This document shows positions 26,107 through 33,220 of a stretch of DNA of 38,203 bases, one piece after another. The DNA lies in NCBI GenBank assembly GCA_900317755.1, contig ONHZ01000047.1:1-38203 (forward strand), in the 5' to 3' direction. The stretch is from an uncultured Lachnospiraceae bacterium. Its GTDB lineage: Bacteria; Bacillota; Clostridia; Lachnospirales; Lachnospiraceae. Under the pieces are notes generated by a model. That model made no database searches. It was not told the origin of the DNA and saw only the letters and a list, made by a program, of their open reading frames with translations. Every line of letters starts with the position of its first letter. The first letter of the stretch is position 1. A program made the position numbers and the translations under genes.

Positions 26107-26615
26107 GCATTCATCCCTCCATTCGGACTCACATTAATATACATGTTCCCATAAAAATATTTGCCATCCTGATTCGTACAGCGCATCCTCACCTTGTATA
26201 TTCCCCGCTGTGAAAATGTAAGCTTTCCATTCATCAGGACGTCGCCTGTCACATCACTGCCTTCATCTAATCCGGAAATACAGGAAATAGTTAGTACCTT
26301 AACAGAATAGGCATTCCTTCCAGATTTCGACTGAATCAGCTGATCGGACGAATACTCTTTTCCAGCAATAAGGCATGTACTTGAAACAGCATCTGACGGA
26401 TCAAAATTCATGGTACTAGTTGTATGCCTGTAGGATGTTCCATCATATGCCGTATCATCAAGCTTTCCCTCATTCATTGATAATGCAATTTTCCCAGTAC
26501 CGTCAAGAATATTTCCACCATTAAAAATCTTCGAAACAAAGAGAATTGAAATTATCAGGACCGTTGCAACAGCAGCAATGATCGTCCTACCATATTCAGA
26601 CATCACTTCTTTCAT
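26103..26615 (-). CDS. Pilin-like membrane protein with beta-rich ectodomain
   Basis: A 170-aa protein with the N-terminal signature KEVMSEYGRTII shared with its operon neighbours (Glu7, Tyr8, Gly9, Ile12). A hydrophobic helix follows (about residues 11-28), then an extracellular domain of about 140 residues. This contains two Cys (SSTCLIAG, TISCISG) that could form a disulfide, a third Cys in RMRCTNQ, and a C-terminal Ig/PKD-like strand pattern (FSQRGIYKVRMRC). AAAGGA lies about 10 bases before the ATG. It is coupled by GTGA to the 921-aa gene. A minor pilin or tip adaptor role is inferred. Confidence 0.72.
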   Translation of the reverse strand: MKEVMSEYGRTIIAAVATVLIISILFVSKIFNGGNILDGTGKIALSMNEGKLDDTAYDGTSYRHTTSTMNFDPSDAVSSTCLIAGKEYSSDQLIQSKSGRNAYSVKVLTISCISGLDEGSDVTGDVLMNGKLTFSQRGIYKVRMRCTNQDGKYFYGNMYINVSPNGGMNA

Positions 26616-26634
26616 AACAGTATTCCTTTCTATA

Positions 26635-26775
26635 TCAAAACGGCAGGAAATTTGAAATCACACCAAAAAAGGGACTTTTGGATGAGAAAAATATAAACAG
26701 CGTTAATAACATAATGAAGCCTCCACCGATTGTAGCCAGGATAGCATCACCATATTCATCGATTATTTCTTTCAC
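26635..26775 (-). CDS. 46-aa pilin-like membrane protein
   Basis: A short gene with a GTG start at 26775; GGAGG lies 7 bases upstream, which decides the start. The N-terminus KEIIDEYGDAIL has the operon's shared signature (Glu7, Tyr8, Gly9, Ile12). One hydrophobic helix (about residues 11-30) and a short Phe/Ser/Pro-rich tail follow. There is no known domain. The gene sits between the 35-aa and the 170-aa genes with short gaps of 15 and 19 bases. Confidence 0.72.
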   Translation of the reverse strand: MKEIIDEYGDAILATIGGGFIMLLTLFIFFSSKSPFFGVISNFLPF

Positions 26776-26790
26776 TTCTATGCCTCCATT

Positions 26791-26898
26791 TCAGTGCGAG
26801 CTCACGGCAGTAAGAACCATGATTAAAAAAGCGATTACAGAACCTCCTAAAAGGAAATAAACAATTGAAAGTCCACCTTCTTCTATTATCCTTCTCAT
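26791..26898 (-). CDS. 35-aa hydrophobic pilin-like peptide
   Basis: A very short gene whose ATG at 26898 overlaps the stop of the TadE-like gene (ATGA), which implies coupled translation. The N-terminus MRRIIEEGGLSIV keeps Glu7, Gly9 and Ile12 of the operon signature, with Gly in place of Tyr8. A single membrane helix and a short AVSSH tail follow. The reading frame, overlap and motif together support a real gene despite its size. Confidence 0.65.
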   Translation of the reverse strand: MRRIIEEGGLSIVYFLLGGSVIAFLIMVLTAVSSH

Positions 26899-27227
26899 AC
26901 CAGATCCCTCTCTATTCTTTTTGTCTTCTTTATACCGAGCAGCTTAATTTCATAGGGATATTCGATTACCATCCTGCCATAGGCTCTTCCATCGCCTGAT
27001 GAAACATCCTTTTCTACACTAAGCGTGCATCCCAGATTTTCAGCATCCTTTTTTGTACTTTCAATCACGCCGTCAGCAAAATGAGAATTTTCGATCCTGT
27101 ATTCAGTGTCTGATGCAAAAGAATTCATTTTTCTTGAATAAACTGCTGTACTCATGAGTGAAACACCTATCGCAGTTATAAGGATAATAAAGAAGACGCC
27201 TAAAAAACTTTTTATTACAGATTCCAT
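26895..27227 (-). CDS. TadE-like small membrane protein
   Basis: A 110-aa protein with an N-terminal membrane helix (about residues 8-30), then a soluble domain of about 80 residues with a single Cys and a beta pattern (CTLSVEKD, GRMVIEYPYEIK). The layout resembles TadE/pseudopilin-like proteins of pilus loci and the small pseudopilin-like proteins in clostridial Tad clusters. I cannot name a family with certainty. AAGGAGG lies 5 bases before the ATG, 14 bases after the platform gene. Its stop overlaps the 35-aa gene. Confidence 0.7.
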   Translation of the reverse strand: MESVIKSFLGVFFIILITAIGVSLMSTAVYSRKMNSFASDTEYRIENSHFADGVIESTKKDAENLGCTLSVEKDVSSGDGRAYGRMVIEYPYEIKLLGIKKTKRIERDLV

Positions 27228-27241
27228 TCAGTCCTCCTTCC

Positions 27242-28588
27242 TCATAGCCCGACTCCCTGCATGCTTGCAAGATACATGACGAAAAGAAGTACCATATCGC
27301 AAACAAGCTTTGCCCCTCCAGTAATCTGTGGTGCAAGAAAGAGCGCATACATACCAGAAAGCCTGTCAGAGCTTTTATTTCTCTCAGCCTTATCATTCAT
27401 GCTTTGATTTCTTCTGATGAAATCTGCAATCTGCTCAGAAAAATCTCCACCAGAGCCAATAGAAAGTGAATACAGCATTTTCATGGAGGATCTGACCTCT
27501 GGAAGTGTGTATTCGGATAAGAAATTCAGATATGGATTGATGCTGTCTGGCTCTTTTTTTAGCCCTCCTATAAGTTCTTTCAGTGCAGGCTTCATAACTG
27601 GAGGTGCATCCTTACAGGATTTCATAATTGCAACCTGTACATTTTCTGTCTGAAGAAGAAGTGAAACCTGCATGAGCCATTCAGGAAATGCCTCTTCCAG
27701 TGCCCTGGTGACTGATTTCATGGCTGCTTTCTTTGCTATCCTGTCCAAAATGAAGCTGTCATTATATTCTTCTATTCTCTCATACTGCTTTAACAGCTCT
27801 TCATCATTCTTCTTTTTCTTTAGCTCATCATTTGCCGAAAGCAGCGTATCTGCTTTGTAAAATATCAGAAGATCTAAAATCAAAACTGCAGAAGTTACAA
27901 TATTGGAAAAAATATTTGAAGAGAAATCTACATCTACCTTTTGGGCAACAACATAAACAGCTGAACATAAAACTAATGAAACGATAATCGAAAGTATGAT
28001 GTCCCTTCGGTTTTTTTTCTTTTCATTCATTACATCATATACCCTGTCTGCCCACATCCTCCTGTAGCTTAAGAGCAGTGTAACCGAACCATCACAGTCT
28101 CCGCCAAGGCTCTCTGCCTCAAGTGCAAAGCGGTGAATCATCCGAAGTACATCATTGTCATATTTATCTTCTATTATTTTTAGCCCATTTCTCACAACAT
28201 CCTTTTCATCAAAGGTCCTTTCAATATGATGAATCGCAGAAGCAATCGTGTCCTTCATCTCTCCCTTTTCAAAAAGTCCTTCAACATCCTTCAATGCTGC
28301 AAGAACCTTCTTTGATTTTCTGAATGAATACAGAAACTGCTCCATATAAATATTCAAGTCTGAAAACTGCCTCTGAATATATTTGTTTCTGACCTGGTTT
28401 CTGATAAAAAATGGGAGAAGTATAATTGCTACTACAGATAGAACGATGATCGAGATATTGTTCAGCCTGAAAACTTTTCCAAGCAGAAACATCGCCGCTA
28501 ATGCCAAAGCATACATAAGTATGGACTTCTTCATAGAGAAGACATAGCCATAAGTCGTAAGTTCATCAGATAAAGTACTTTTTTTCAA
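27242..28588 (-). CDS. Tad-type platform protein joining TadB- and TadC-like halves
   Basis: An inner-membrane platform protein of a type II/IV secretion or pilus machine. The TTG at 28588 is chosen (448 aa), with AAAGGAGG 7 bases upstream; an ATG 51 bases earlier has no ribosome site. Two N-terminal helices precede a first cytoplasmic T2SSF-like domain (FSDLNIYMEQFLYSFR ... EAESLGGDCDGSV). Two central helices and a second such domain follow (FPEWLMQVSLLLQTEN ... IGSGGDFSEQIADFI), then a C-terminal hydrophobic helix. Tad loci usually encode these halves as two genes, tadB and tadC. The start overlaps the ATPase gene end by 23 bases. Confidence 0.82.
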   Translation of the reverse strand: MKKSTLSDELTTYGYVFSMKKSILMYALALAAMFLLGKVFRLNNISIIVLSVVAIILLPFFIRNQVRNKYIQRQFSDLNIYMEQFLYSFRKSKKVLAALKDVEGLFEKGEMKDTIASAIHHIERTFDEKDVVRNGLKIIEDKYDNDVLRMIHRFALEAESLGGDCDGSVTLLLSYRRMWADRVYDVMNEKKKNRRDIILSIIVSLVLCSAVYVVAQKVDVDFSSNIFSNIVTSAVLILDLLIFYKADTLLSANDELKKKKNDEELLKQYERIEEYNDSFILDRIAKKAAMKSVTRALEEAFPEWLMQVSLLLQTENVQVAIMKSCKDAPPVMKPALKELIGGLKKEPDSINPYLNFLSEYTLPEVRSSMKMLYSLSIGSGGDFSEQIADFIRRNQSMNDKAERNKSSDRLSGMYALFLAPQITGGAKLVCDMVLLFVMYLASMQGVGL

Positions 28589-29759
28589 CAGCCTTCCTCC
28601 TTTCATTTGAAAGATTAATGATTTCCCTGAGAATCTCATTCATTCGAATATCCTCAGATGATTCCTCACAGCAGCTGTCATCAGCAGGCTGCTGCTTTCT
28701 CCAAAAAGGGATTTCTTTAGCTACATCCAGTCCATCCCTTTCCATTTTTCTGATAATCTCTTCAGGTATTGGATTCTCTGTAAGAGCTCCATTTTTTACA
28801 CATAATTCTGCACGGTTTCCTGTTTCATCATGCAGGAAAAAGCACATTTCATCCAGATATCTTATTTTCTTTTCCCTGCCATAAGAATCCTTCACCATTT
28901 TCTTTCTGATCAGAATGCCAACGTCAATAAAAGAATAGACATTATTCAGAAATCTCTTTTCATTTGAAATCGTCCCGGCCATATTCACCATTCTGTCCGG
29001 AATCTTTGTGACATCATCCGTATGAAGTGTGGTCATGCCATGTACACCAGTCGAAAAGCCCTCTATCAGCCTTAGCACTTCTGTAGACCTGGCCTCGGAG
29101 AGCATCATCCATTTGGGATTCAGCCTAAGACATGTCTTTATCGCTTTCGTATAGTCCATTCTGTCATTGATTCGAAGCTCCACGCTGTCATGTCCTGGAT
29201 TTAATATTGAATAATGCCATTCCGGATTGTCCTCAATGGTGATGACTCTCTCGTCCTTTGGAATATACTGGGAGAAAAATTTGGCACACTCGGTTTTGCC
29301 TACTCCGGGTTCGCCGCAGAACACAATATTCATATGCGCCCTGACAAGTGCCCTGATTAGTTCATATATTTCCCTGGACATATATCCGGAGGAGACTATA
29401 TTTGCTTCAGTAATTCTCTGGATCACGGGCGTCTTTCTGATACTGACTGAGATACCACCAAGCGAAACAGAAGGGTGAACGATCGTAAGCCTGAGCCTGT
29501 CTGTCTCTGCTTCCAGAACAGGTACATCTTTGTTAAAGGATTTGCTGACGGTATTTGCCACCCTCTGAACAAAGATCTCAAGAAATTCATCCGTAATGCG
29601 GATCTCCCTGCACCTTGTCCTCTGATTGGAAGAATCCGTGATGAAGACCATGCCGTTTGAAATGTCTATGTCGGTTATCTTCTCATTCTTTATATAAGGG
29701 TACAGCGGACCAAAATATTCCTCTGTCTCCCTTATTGCATATTCATTCTGCTTGTGCAT
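28566..29759 (-). CDS. CpaF/TadA-type secretion ATPase
   Basis: A 397-aa cytoplasmic hexameric ATPase that would power pilus assembly. Landmarks are a conserved N-terminal region (ETDRLRLTIVHPSVSLGGISVSIRK), Walker A GEPGVGKTE (about 149-157), the Asp box TIEDNPEWHY (about 174-183), Walker B-like WMMLSEARSTE (about 217-227) and the His box GVHGMTTLHTDD. It ends in a charged C-terminal tail that is Cys/Glu-rich. It is somewhat shorter than many CpaF proteins because the N-terminal extension is missing. GAGGTG lies 5 bases before the ATG. It is the second gene of the operon, 18 bases after the 69-aa pilin-like gene. Confidence 0.92.
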   Translation of the reverse strand: MHKQNEYAIRETEEYFGPLYPYIKNEKITDIDISNGMVFITDSSNQRTRCREIRITDEFLEIFVQRVANTVSKSFNKDVPVLEAETDRLRLTIVHPSVSLGGISVSIRKTPVIQRITEANIVSSGYMSREIYELIRALVRAHMNIVFCGEPGVGKTECAKFFSQYIPKDERVITIEDNPEWHYSILNPGHDSVELRINDRMDYTKAIKTCLRLNPKWMMLSEARSTEVLRLIEGFSTGVHGMTTLHTDDVTKIPDRMVNMAGTISNEKRFLNNVYSFIDVGILIRKKMVKDSYGREKKIRYLDEMCFFLHDETGNRAELCVKNGALTENPIPEEIIRKMERDGLDVAKEIPFWRKQQPADDSCCEESSEDIRMNEILREIINLSNERRKAVEKKYFI

Positions 29760-29777
29760 ATTGACACCTCAGTTCTT

Positions 29778-29987
29778 TCAGAAAAACCTAACTCCTGGCG
29801 CGGAAGGTGTTCCTGCGCTTATCGTGCCGCCTGCACTTGTAAAGAAATTATTAATAAGATCTGAAAATGCCTTACCAACAACCGAGCTTCCATCAGTTCC
29901 AATAAGAAAACTAATCAGTCCGATCAGTGCAACAATTGCGATTACTGTGATGATTGCCGGTCCATATTCCTTTAATATATCCTGCAT
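29778..29987 (-). CDS. 69-aa pilin-like protein, probable main subunit
   Basis: The start is the ATG at 29987, with AAAGGA 9 bases upstream; reading further upstream would cross the leader and is rejected. The N-terminus MQDILKEYGPAIITVIAIVA has Glu7, Tyr8, Gly9, Ile12, then a helix to about residue 30. A short amphipathic stretch and a Gly/Ser/Thr/Pro-rich tail ending GVRFF follow. It lacks the Flp-type G-xxxx-E-Y processing motif. As first gene of the Tad-like operon and the smallest well-formed subunit it is the best candidate for the main pilin, by position only. Confidence 0.72.
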   Translation of the reverse strand: MQDILKEYGPAIITVIAIVALIGLISFLIGTDGSSVVGKAFSDLINNFFTSAGGTISAGTPSAPGVRFF

Positions 29988-30062
29988 AATAAAAATCCTT
30001 TCTTTGAAAAAAGACAAAACGTACCTAAGGGGATTCTGGCCATGAATACCCTCAACCAATAC

Positions 30063-30103
30063 TTCAATGTTCATTGAAAAATCCGGGAAACCCGGTGTCG
30101 ACA
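30063..30103 (-). promoter_or_regulatory. Structured leader of the Tad-like operon
   Basis: Between the promoter and the first gene are three dyads. One is the palindrome TGTCGACA (30096-30103). The second is CCGGG-aaa-CCCGG (30083-30095), which on the minus strand is followed by ATTTTT. The third is TTCAATG-tt-CATTGAA (30063-30078). Together with the preceding hairpin they give a leader of about 150 bases. They may be RNA folds or operators; no known riboswitch class was recognised. Confidence 0.45.
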
Positions 30104-30144
30104 TAAAAAAACAAGACACAAAAGAAAATTTCTTTTGTGCCTTG
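30104..30144 (-). terminator. Hairpin and T-tract after mrp, overlapping the Tad-like operon start
   Basis: A near-perfect 16-bp stem, CAAGGCACAAAAGAAA with TTTCTTTTGTGTCTTG on the minus strand (30112-30144), with one G-U pair, is followed by seven T residues (30105-30111). It suits a terminator for the lipoprotein-mtnA-mrp transcript 123 bases after the mrp stop. The Tad-like promoter lies immediately upstream of it, so the same hairpin would form at the 5' end of that transcript. Confidence 0.75.
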
Positions 30145-30145
30145 C

Positions 30146-30174
30146 ATTATAATAACCAGTGACATTAATTTCAA
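30146..30174 (-). promoter_or_regulatory. Near-consensus promoter for the Tad-like operon
   Basis: On the minus strand: TTGAAA (30169-30174), exactly 17 bases, and TATAAT (30146-30151). The expected start, around 30139, falls inside the hairpin at 30112-30144. This is the best sigma-A promoter in the window and stands about 150 bases before the 69-aa gene. Confidence 0.7.
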
Positions 30175-30186
30175 GAATTATAAACC

Positions 30187-30206
30187 AGATTTAATAAAGA
30201 TTTAAT
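30187..30206 (-). promoter_or_regulatory. Direct repeats upstream of the Tad-like promoter
   Basis: AGATTTAAT occurs at 30187-30195 and again at 30198-30206, an 11-base period, beginning 12 bases upstream of the -35 box. Spacing of about one helical turn just upstream of -35 is typical of activators that bind direct repeats, for example LytTR-type response regulators. The factor is not known. Confidence 0.4.
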
Positions 30207-30211
30207 TCTTT

Positions 30212-30263
30212 GTTTATAAAATTTATATTTAGTTTATAAAGTTTATAAAAAATTTATATTTTT
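30212..30263. repeat. AT-rich GTTTATAAA repeats
   Basis: GTTTATAAA occurs at 30212, 30232 and 30241. The first and last copies are each followed by an AATTTATATTT-like block. The tract is almost pure A/T, lies between the mrp stop and the Tad-like promoter, and may act as curved or UP-element DNA. Confidence 0.5.
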
Positions 30264-30266
30264 GAT

Positions 30267-31148
30267 TCAGCCCTTCACAATCTTTAGTACAGCATCTTCA
30301 AATACAGTTGTGTCAAGCGATTCAATATCCCCATCATCTGAAGCCTTTGCTACCATTGGGTTAATCGGTATCTTTGCAAGAACTGGAACATTCAGTTCAG
30401 CAGCGGTCTCATCTATGCCACTCTCGCCAAAGACCTTGATCTCCTCGCCACAGTTCGGGCAGACGATGTAGCTGTAATTCTCTACGAGACCGATCACAGG
30501 TATGTCCATCATCGTAGTCATGTTGTAAGCCTTCTTCACAATCATGCTGACAAGTTCCTGAGGGCTCGTAACGATGACTGTACCATCAATCGGAAGTGAC
30601 TGGAATACGGTAAGCGGAACATCTCCAGTTCCTGGGGGCATGTCGACGAGCATATAGTCAATGTCGCCCCACATCATATCCGTCCAGAACTGCTCAACTG
30701 CCTGCGCGATAACAGGACCTCTCCAGATGACAGGCTGCGTCTCATCATCAAGCAGGAGATTTATGGACATAATCTTTATGCCATTCTTTGACTCCTTCGG
30801 AATACCGCCCTCTTCAGTAGAAAAAATCTGACCATGAACGCCGAACATCTTTGGAATCGAAGGACCTGTAATATCAGCATCAAGTATACCAACCTTATAA
30901 CCCTTCTTATTCAATGCTGTGGCAAGTGAAGCAGTGACGAATGATTTTCCAACACCGCCCTTGCCACTTATGACTGCAATGACATGCTTGATATTGCTAT
31001 GTGCATTCTGGGGCACCTTCTGTATGGCGCTTTCAGCTTCTTTCTGCTCTTCTCTCTCGACATCTTCACGGGTCTTTCCGTTCTTTGCCAGAATTCGGTC
31101 TGCTGCTTCCTGTGCAAGCCTTTTGTTTCTCTCTTCTTCGGTCTCCAT
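30267..31148 (-). CDS. mrp: Mrp/ApbC-type iron-sulfur carrier ATPase
   Basis: P-loop ATPase of the Mrp/NBP35 family that carries and transfers Fe-S clusters in the cytoplasm. The deviant Walker A ISGKGGVGKSFVTASLA, the switch region LDADITGPSIPKMFG, DYMLVDMPPGTGDVPL and the cluster-binding CxxC in IVCPNCGEE are all present. The ATG at 31148 (293 aa) with AAAGGA upstream is preferred. An in-frame TTG 7 codons earlier has no ribosome site. It lies 29 bases after mtnA and ends 123 bases before a terminator. Confidence 0.93.
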   Translation of the reverse strand: METEEERNKRLAQEAADRILAKNGKTREDVEREEQKEAESAIQKVPQNAHSNIKHVIAVISGKGGVGKSFVTASLATALNKKGYKVGILDADITGPSIPKMFGVHGQIFSTEEGGIPKESKNGIKIMSINLLLDDETQPVIWRGPVIAQAVEQFWTDMMWGDIDYMLVDMPPGTGDVPLTVFQSLPIDGTVIVTSPQELVSMIVKKAYNMTTMMDIPVIGLVENYSYIVCPNCGEEIKVFGESGIDETAAELNVPVLAKIPINPMVAKASDDGDIESLDTTVFEDAVLKIVKG

Positions 31149-31177
31149 GAATCTAAAAGTTCCTTTCAATTATTTTT

Positions 31178-32239
31178 TTATAGTTCGTCCGGCCTCAAAA
31201 TCCCTCTTTCAGTCACAAATCCGGTAATCAGCTTGTGATCTGTGACATCAAAGGCCGGATTATAAATATGAATTCCCGTTGGCGCCATCCGCTTTTCATA
31301 CCACATCTCTGCAACCTCATCAGGATCACGCATTTCGATAGGAATATCAGCTCCTGTAGCAGTTGCTTTGTCAATAGTTGAATATGGTGCGCATACATAA
31401 AACGGAACACCATAGTACTTTGCTGCAATAGCTAGCAGCGAAGTGCCGATTTTGTTCGCAGTATCGCCATTTGCAGCAACCCTGTCACAGCCAACGAAGA
31501 TAATATTAATCTTCCCAGCTTTCATCAGGGATGATGACATATTGTCGCAGTTTAATGTCGTATCAATTCCAGCCGCACTTAGTTCAAACGATGTAAGTCG
31601 TGCGCCCTGAAGAAGCGGCCTCGTCTCGTCGCAGTATACCTTAATGTCAAGTCCTTTTTCATAAGCTAAATACATCGGTGCCGTCGCCGTTCCGTAGCGG
31701 ACTGTTGCAAGCTTGCCGGCGTTGCAGTGGGTAAGGATTCCATCACCATCATGAATAAGCGACGCTCCATACTCACCGATCTTCCTGCAGGTGTCAATGT
31801 CGTCATCACGGATCTTCACTGCTTCGTCATGAAGTGCCTCAACGACTTTTTTTATCATTTCGCTGTCATTATATTCAGCATCAAAAGAATTTTCCGTGGT
31901 ATCTACCACATTTTGCATTTTCTTTAGTGCCCAGGAAAGATTTACTGCAGTCGGCCTGGAAGAATTCAGATACTCCCGGTTTGATGCGAATTCTGAATTA
32001 AACCCAGCCAGCGTCTGCTCCGACGAACGCTCTGCCAGCACATACATTGCCATTGCCGCAAATACACCGATTGCCGGTGCACCTCTGACCTGGAGAAGTT
32101 TAATTGCATCAAACATTGGTCCTTTCTCAGAAAGAGAAATAATCTTTATCTCATTTGGAAGAAGTGTCTGGTCAATAATATCAACTACACATTTTTCTTC
32201 ATTAAGTGCAACTGTATCGATTTCTGAAATGTTCATCAT
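31178..32239 (-). CDS. mtnA: S-methyl-5-thioribose-1-phosphate isomerase
   Basis: Aldose-ketose isomerase of the methionine salvage pathway, related to eIF2B subunits. The 353-aa protein has VRGAPAIGVFAAMAMYVLA, the catalytic Cys in THCNAGKLATVRYGTA, and the catalytic Asp in FVGCDRVAANGDTANKIGT. The C-terminal PFYVCAPYSTID segment is also present. Its ATG overlaps the lipoprotein stop by 4 bases. No other salvage genes are in the window, so a role on related pentose-1-phosphates from 5'-deoxynucleosides is also possible. Confidence 0.93.
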   Translation of the reverse strand: MMNISEIDTVALNEEKCVVDIIDQTLLPNEIKIISLSEKGPMFDAIKLLQVRGAPAIGVFAAMAMYVLAERSSEQTLAGFNSEFASNREYLNSSRPTAVNLSWALKKMQNVVDTTENSFDAEYNDSEMIKKVVEALHDEAVKIRDDDIDTCRKIGEYGASLIHDGDGILTHCNAGKLATVRYGTATAPMYLAYEKGLDIKVYCDETRPLLQGARLTSFELSAAGIDTTLNCDNMSSSLMKAGKINIIFVGCDRVAANGDTANKIGTSLLAIAAKYYGVPFYVCAPYSTIDKATATGADIPIEMRDPDEVAEMWYEKRMAPTGIHIYNPAFDVTDHKLITGFVTERGILRPDEL

Positions 32240-32805
32240 GTCTCAAAGCCCATATTTCCAAGTACTTCCTTCGTAATATCTGAAGGCTGTCCAGTATCAC
32301 CAACCGGTGTTACATTAATAATAAAATTCGATCCAAAGAAATAATATCCGGTAACCTTATTTGTACTCTTCTGCGTGACCTTGATACAGTCAACATTGTA
32401 AAGAGCTAATGGCTTGTATTTATAATCTACATCCTTACCATAATCATACTTGGCTGCACTCTCAAAAAGTGAACGTCCCGTATTGTCAGAAATGGTAATA
32501 AATAACAGCCTGTCGCCGCTTCCTGAATTGTATGCAGTCATATTTGCATAAAGTGCGCTTGCCGGCTGAAATGCTGTTCCGGCTCCAGTACTCAGCACAC
32601 CATCAGGAAACGAAAATGCAATTGTCGGAGCTGATGCCTGTGTATAATCAGTAATGTCCGCCATTGAACATGCATCCTTAAATTGCTGCTCAGAACTCGT
32701 GATCGTTTTCCCCTCCGGAAGTGCACATGCGCTCAAAGAAACAAGCATAGCAAAAGAAGCTATAAGCGCGGTAATACGTTTCATCTTTACGGATTTTTCT
32801 CTCAT
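32236..32805 (-). CDS. Small lipoprotein, unknown function
   Basis: A 189-aa protein with a lipoprotein signal: basic MREKSVKMKR, hydrophobic core, and lipobox LSAC (about residues 23-26, in VSLSACALPEG). The mature part has no recognised domain; it is a beta-rich domain with Tyr-rich segments such as AKYDYGKDVDYKYKP and a probable surface strand TGYYFFGSNFIINV. GGAGG lies 8 bases before the ATG. It heads an operon with mtnA and mrp, coupled to mtnA by ATGA; the link in function is not clear. Confidence 0.75.
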   Translation of the reverse strand: MREKSVKMKRITALIASFAMLVSLSACALPEGKTITSSEQQFKDACSMADITDYTQASAPTIAFSFPDGVLSTGAGTAFQPASALYANMTAYNSGSGDRLLFITISDNTGRSLFESAAKYDYGKDVDYKYKPLALYNVDCIKVTQKSTNKVTGYYFFGSNFIINVTPVGDTGQPSDITKEVLGNMGFET

Positions 32806-32867
32806 AATGGAAACCTCCTTTTGATAAAAATAAAACCACCAGAAAAAAAATAATCCTTTGACTATAA

Positions 32868-32895
32868 ATTATAGCATAATGGAAACTTGTGTAAA
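32868..32895 (-). promoter_or_regulatory. Promoter for the lipoprotein-mtnA-mrp operon
   Basis: On the minus strand: TTTACA (32890-32895), 16 bases, TATAAT (32868-32873), with an extended -10 TG one base before the -10. It lies about 60 bases before the ATG at 32805. Confidence 0.65.
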
Positions 32896-32951
32896 AGAAC
32901 ATAATATTTCTATTGTTTGTAAAAATAAGGAAAAAAATTTTAAATTAATAC

Positions 32952-32980
32952 TTGACAAAGTTAAAGATTAATAGTAATAT
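32952..32980 (+). promoter_or_regulatory. Promoter for tRNA-Pro
   Basis: TTGACA (32952-32957), 17 bases, TAATAT (32975-32980). The mature tRNA begins 15 bases after the -10 box, as expected for a short-leader tRNA transcript. Confidence 0.75.
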
Positions 32981-32994
32981 TACAAACCGTTGCA

Positions 32995-33069
32995 CGGGGT
33001 GTGGCTCAGTTTGGCTAGAGCACCTGCTTTGGGAGCAGGGGGTCGCTGGTTCGAATCCAGTCACCCCGA
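32995..33069 (+). tRNA. tRNA-Pro (anticodon TGG)
   Basis: A full cloverleaf of 75 bases. The acceptor stem CGGGGTG pairs with CACCCCG and the discriminator is A. The anticodon stem CCTGC/GCAGG encloses the loop TTTGGGA, giving anticodon TGG. The T arm CTGGTTCGAATCCAG is intact. The CCA end is not encoded. Seven T residues follow directly (33070-33076). Confidence 0.97.
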
Positions 33070-33076
33070 TTTTTTT
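33070..33076 (+). terminator. T-tract after tRNA-Pro
   Basis: Seven consecutive T residues immediately after the tRNA discriminator base, with the tRNA acceptor/T-arm as the preceding stem. This is the likely termination site. Confidence 0.55.
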
Positions 33077-33201
33077 ATTTAAACAAACTTATAGCGTTTC
33101 CTTGTATTTCCACCAAAATCTCTGATTAATGAATTCTATCATAATTTATAGTTTTCCGTTAATTTGCATTTTTGATATCATTTTTTTAAATTGCCAAACA
33201 G

Positions 33202-33220
33202 CTGCCACCCATCTGCCACC
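33202..33220. repeat. Short direct repeat CTGCCACC
   Basis: CTGCCACC occurs at 33202-33209 and 33213-33220 (11-base period), just after the alpha-galactosidase stop and about 130 bases from the tRNA-Pro 3' end. Such repeats can be arm-type sites of tyrosine recombinases, but no integrase gene or copy of the tRNA end is present. Confidence 0.25.

Noticed and set aside
28589..28639. ATG start for the platform protein 51 bases upstream of the TTG
   Set aside because: No ribosome site, and it would lengthen the overlap with the ATPase gene to 74 bases; the TTG has an ideal AAAGGAGG.
30096..30103. Possible Spo0A box (TGTCGAC) in the pilus operon leader
   Set aside because: One mismatch to TGTCGAA, a single copy, and it lies downstream of the transcript start; the palindrome alone is not enough.
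29988..30119. Extension of the 69-aa pilin-like frame upstream to give 113 aa
   Set aside because: The extra residues would be encoded by the structured leader; the ribosome site and shared N-terminal signature both point to the ATG at 29987.
31149..31169. TTG start 7 codons upstream of mrp
   Set aside because: No ribosome site before it, and the ribosome site for the ATG at 31148 lies within this extension.
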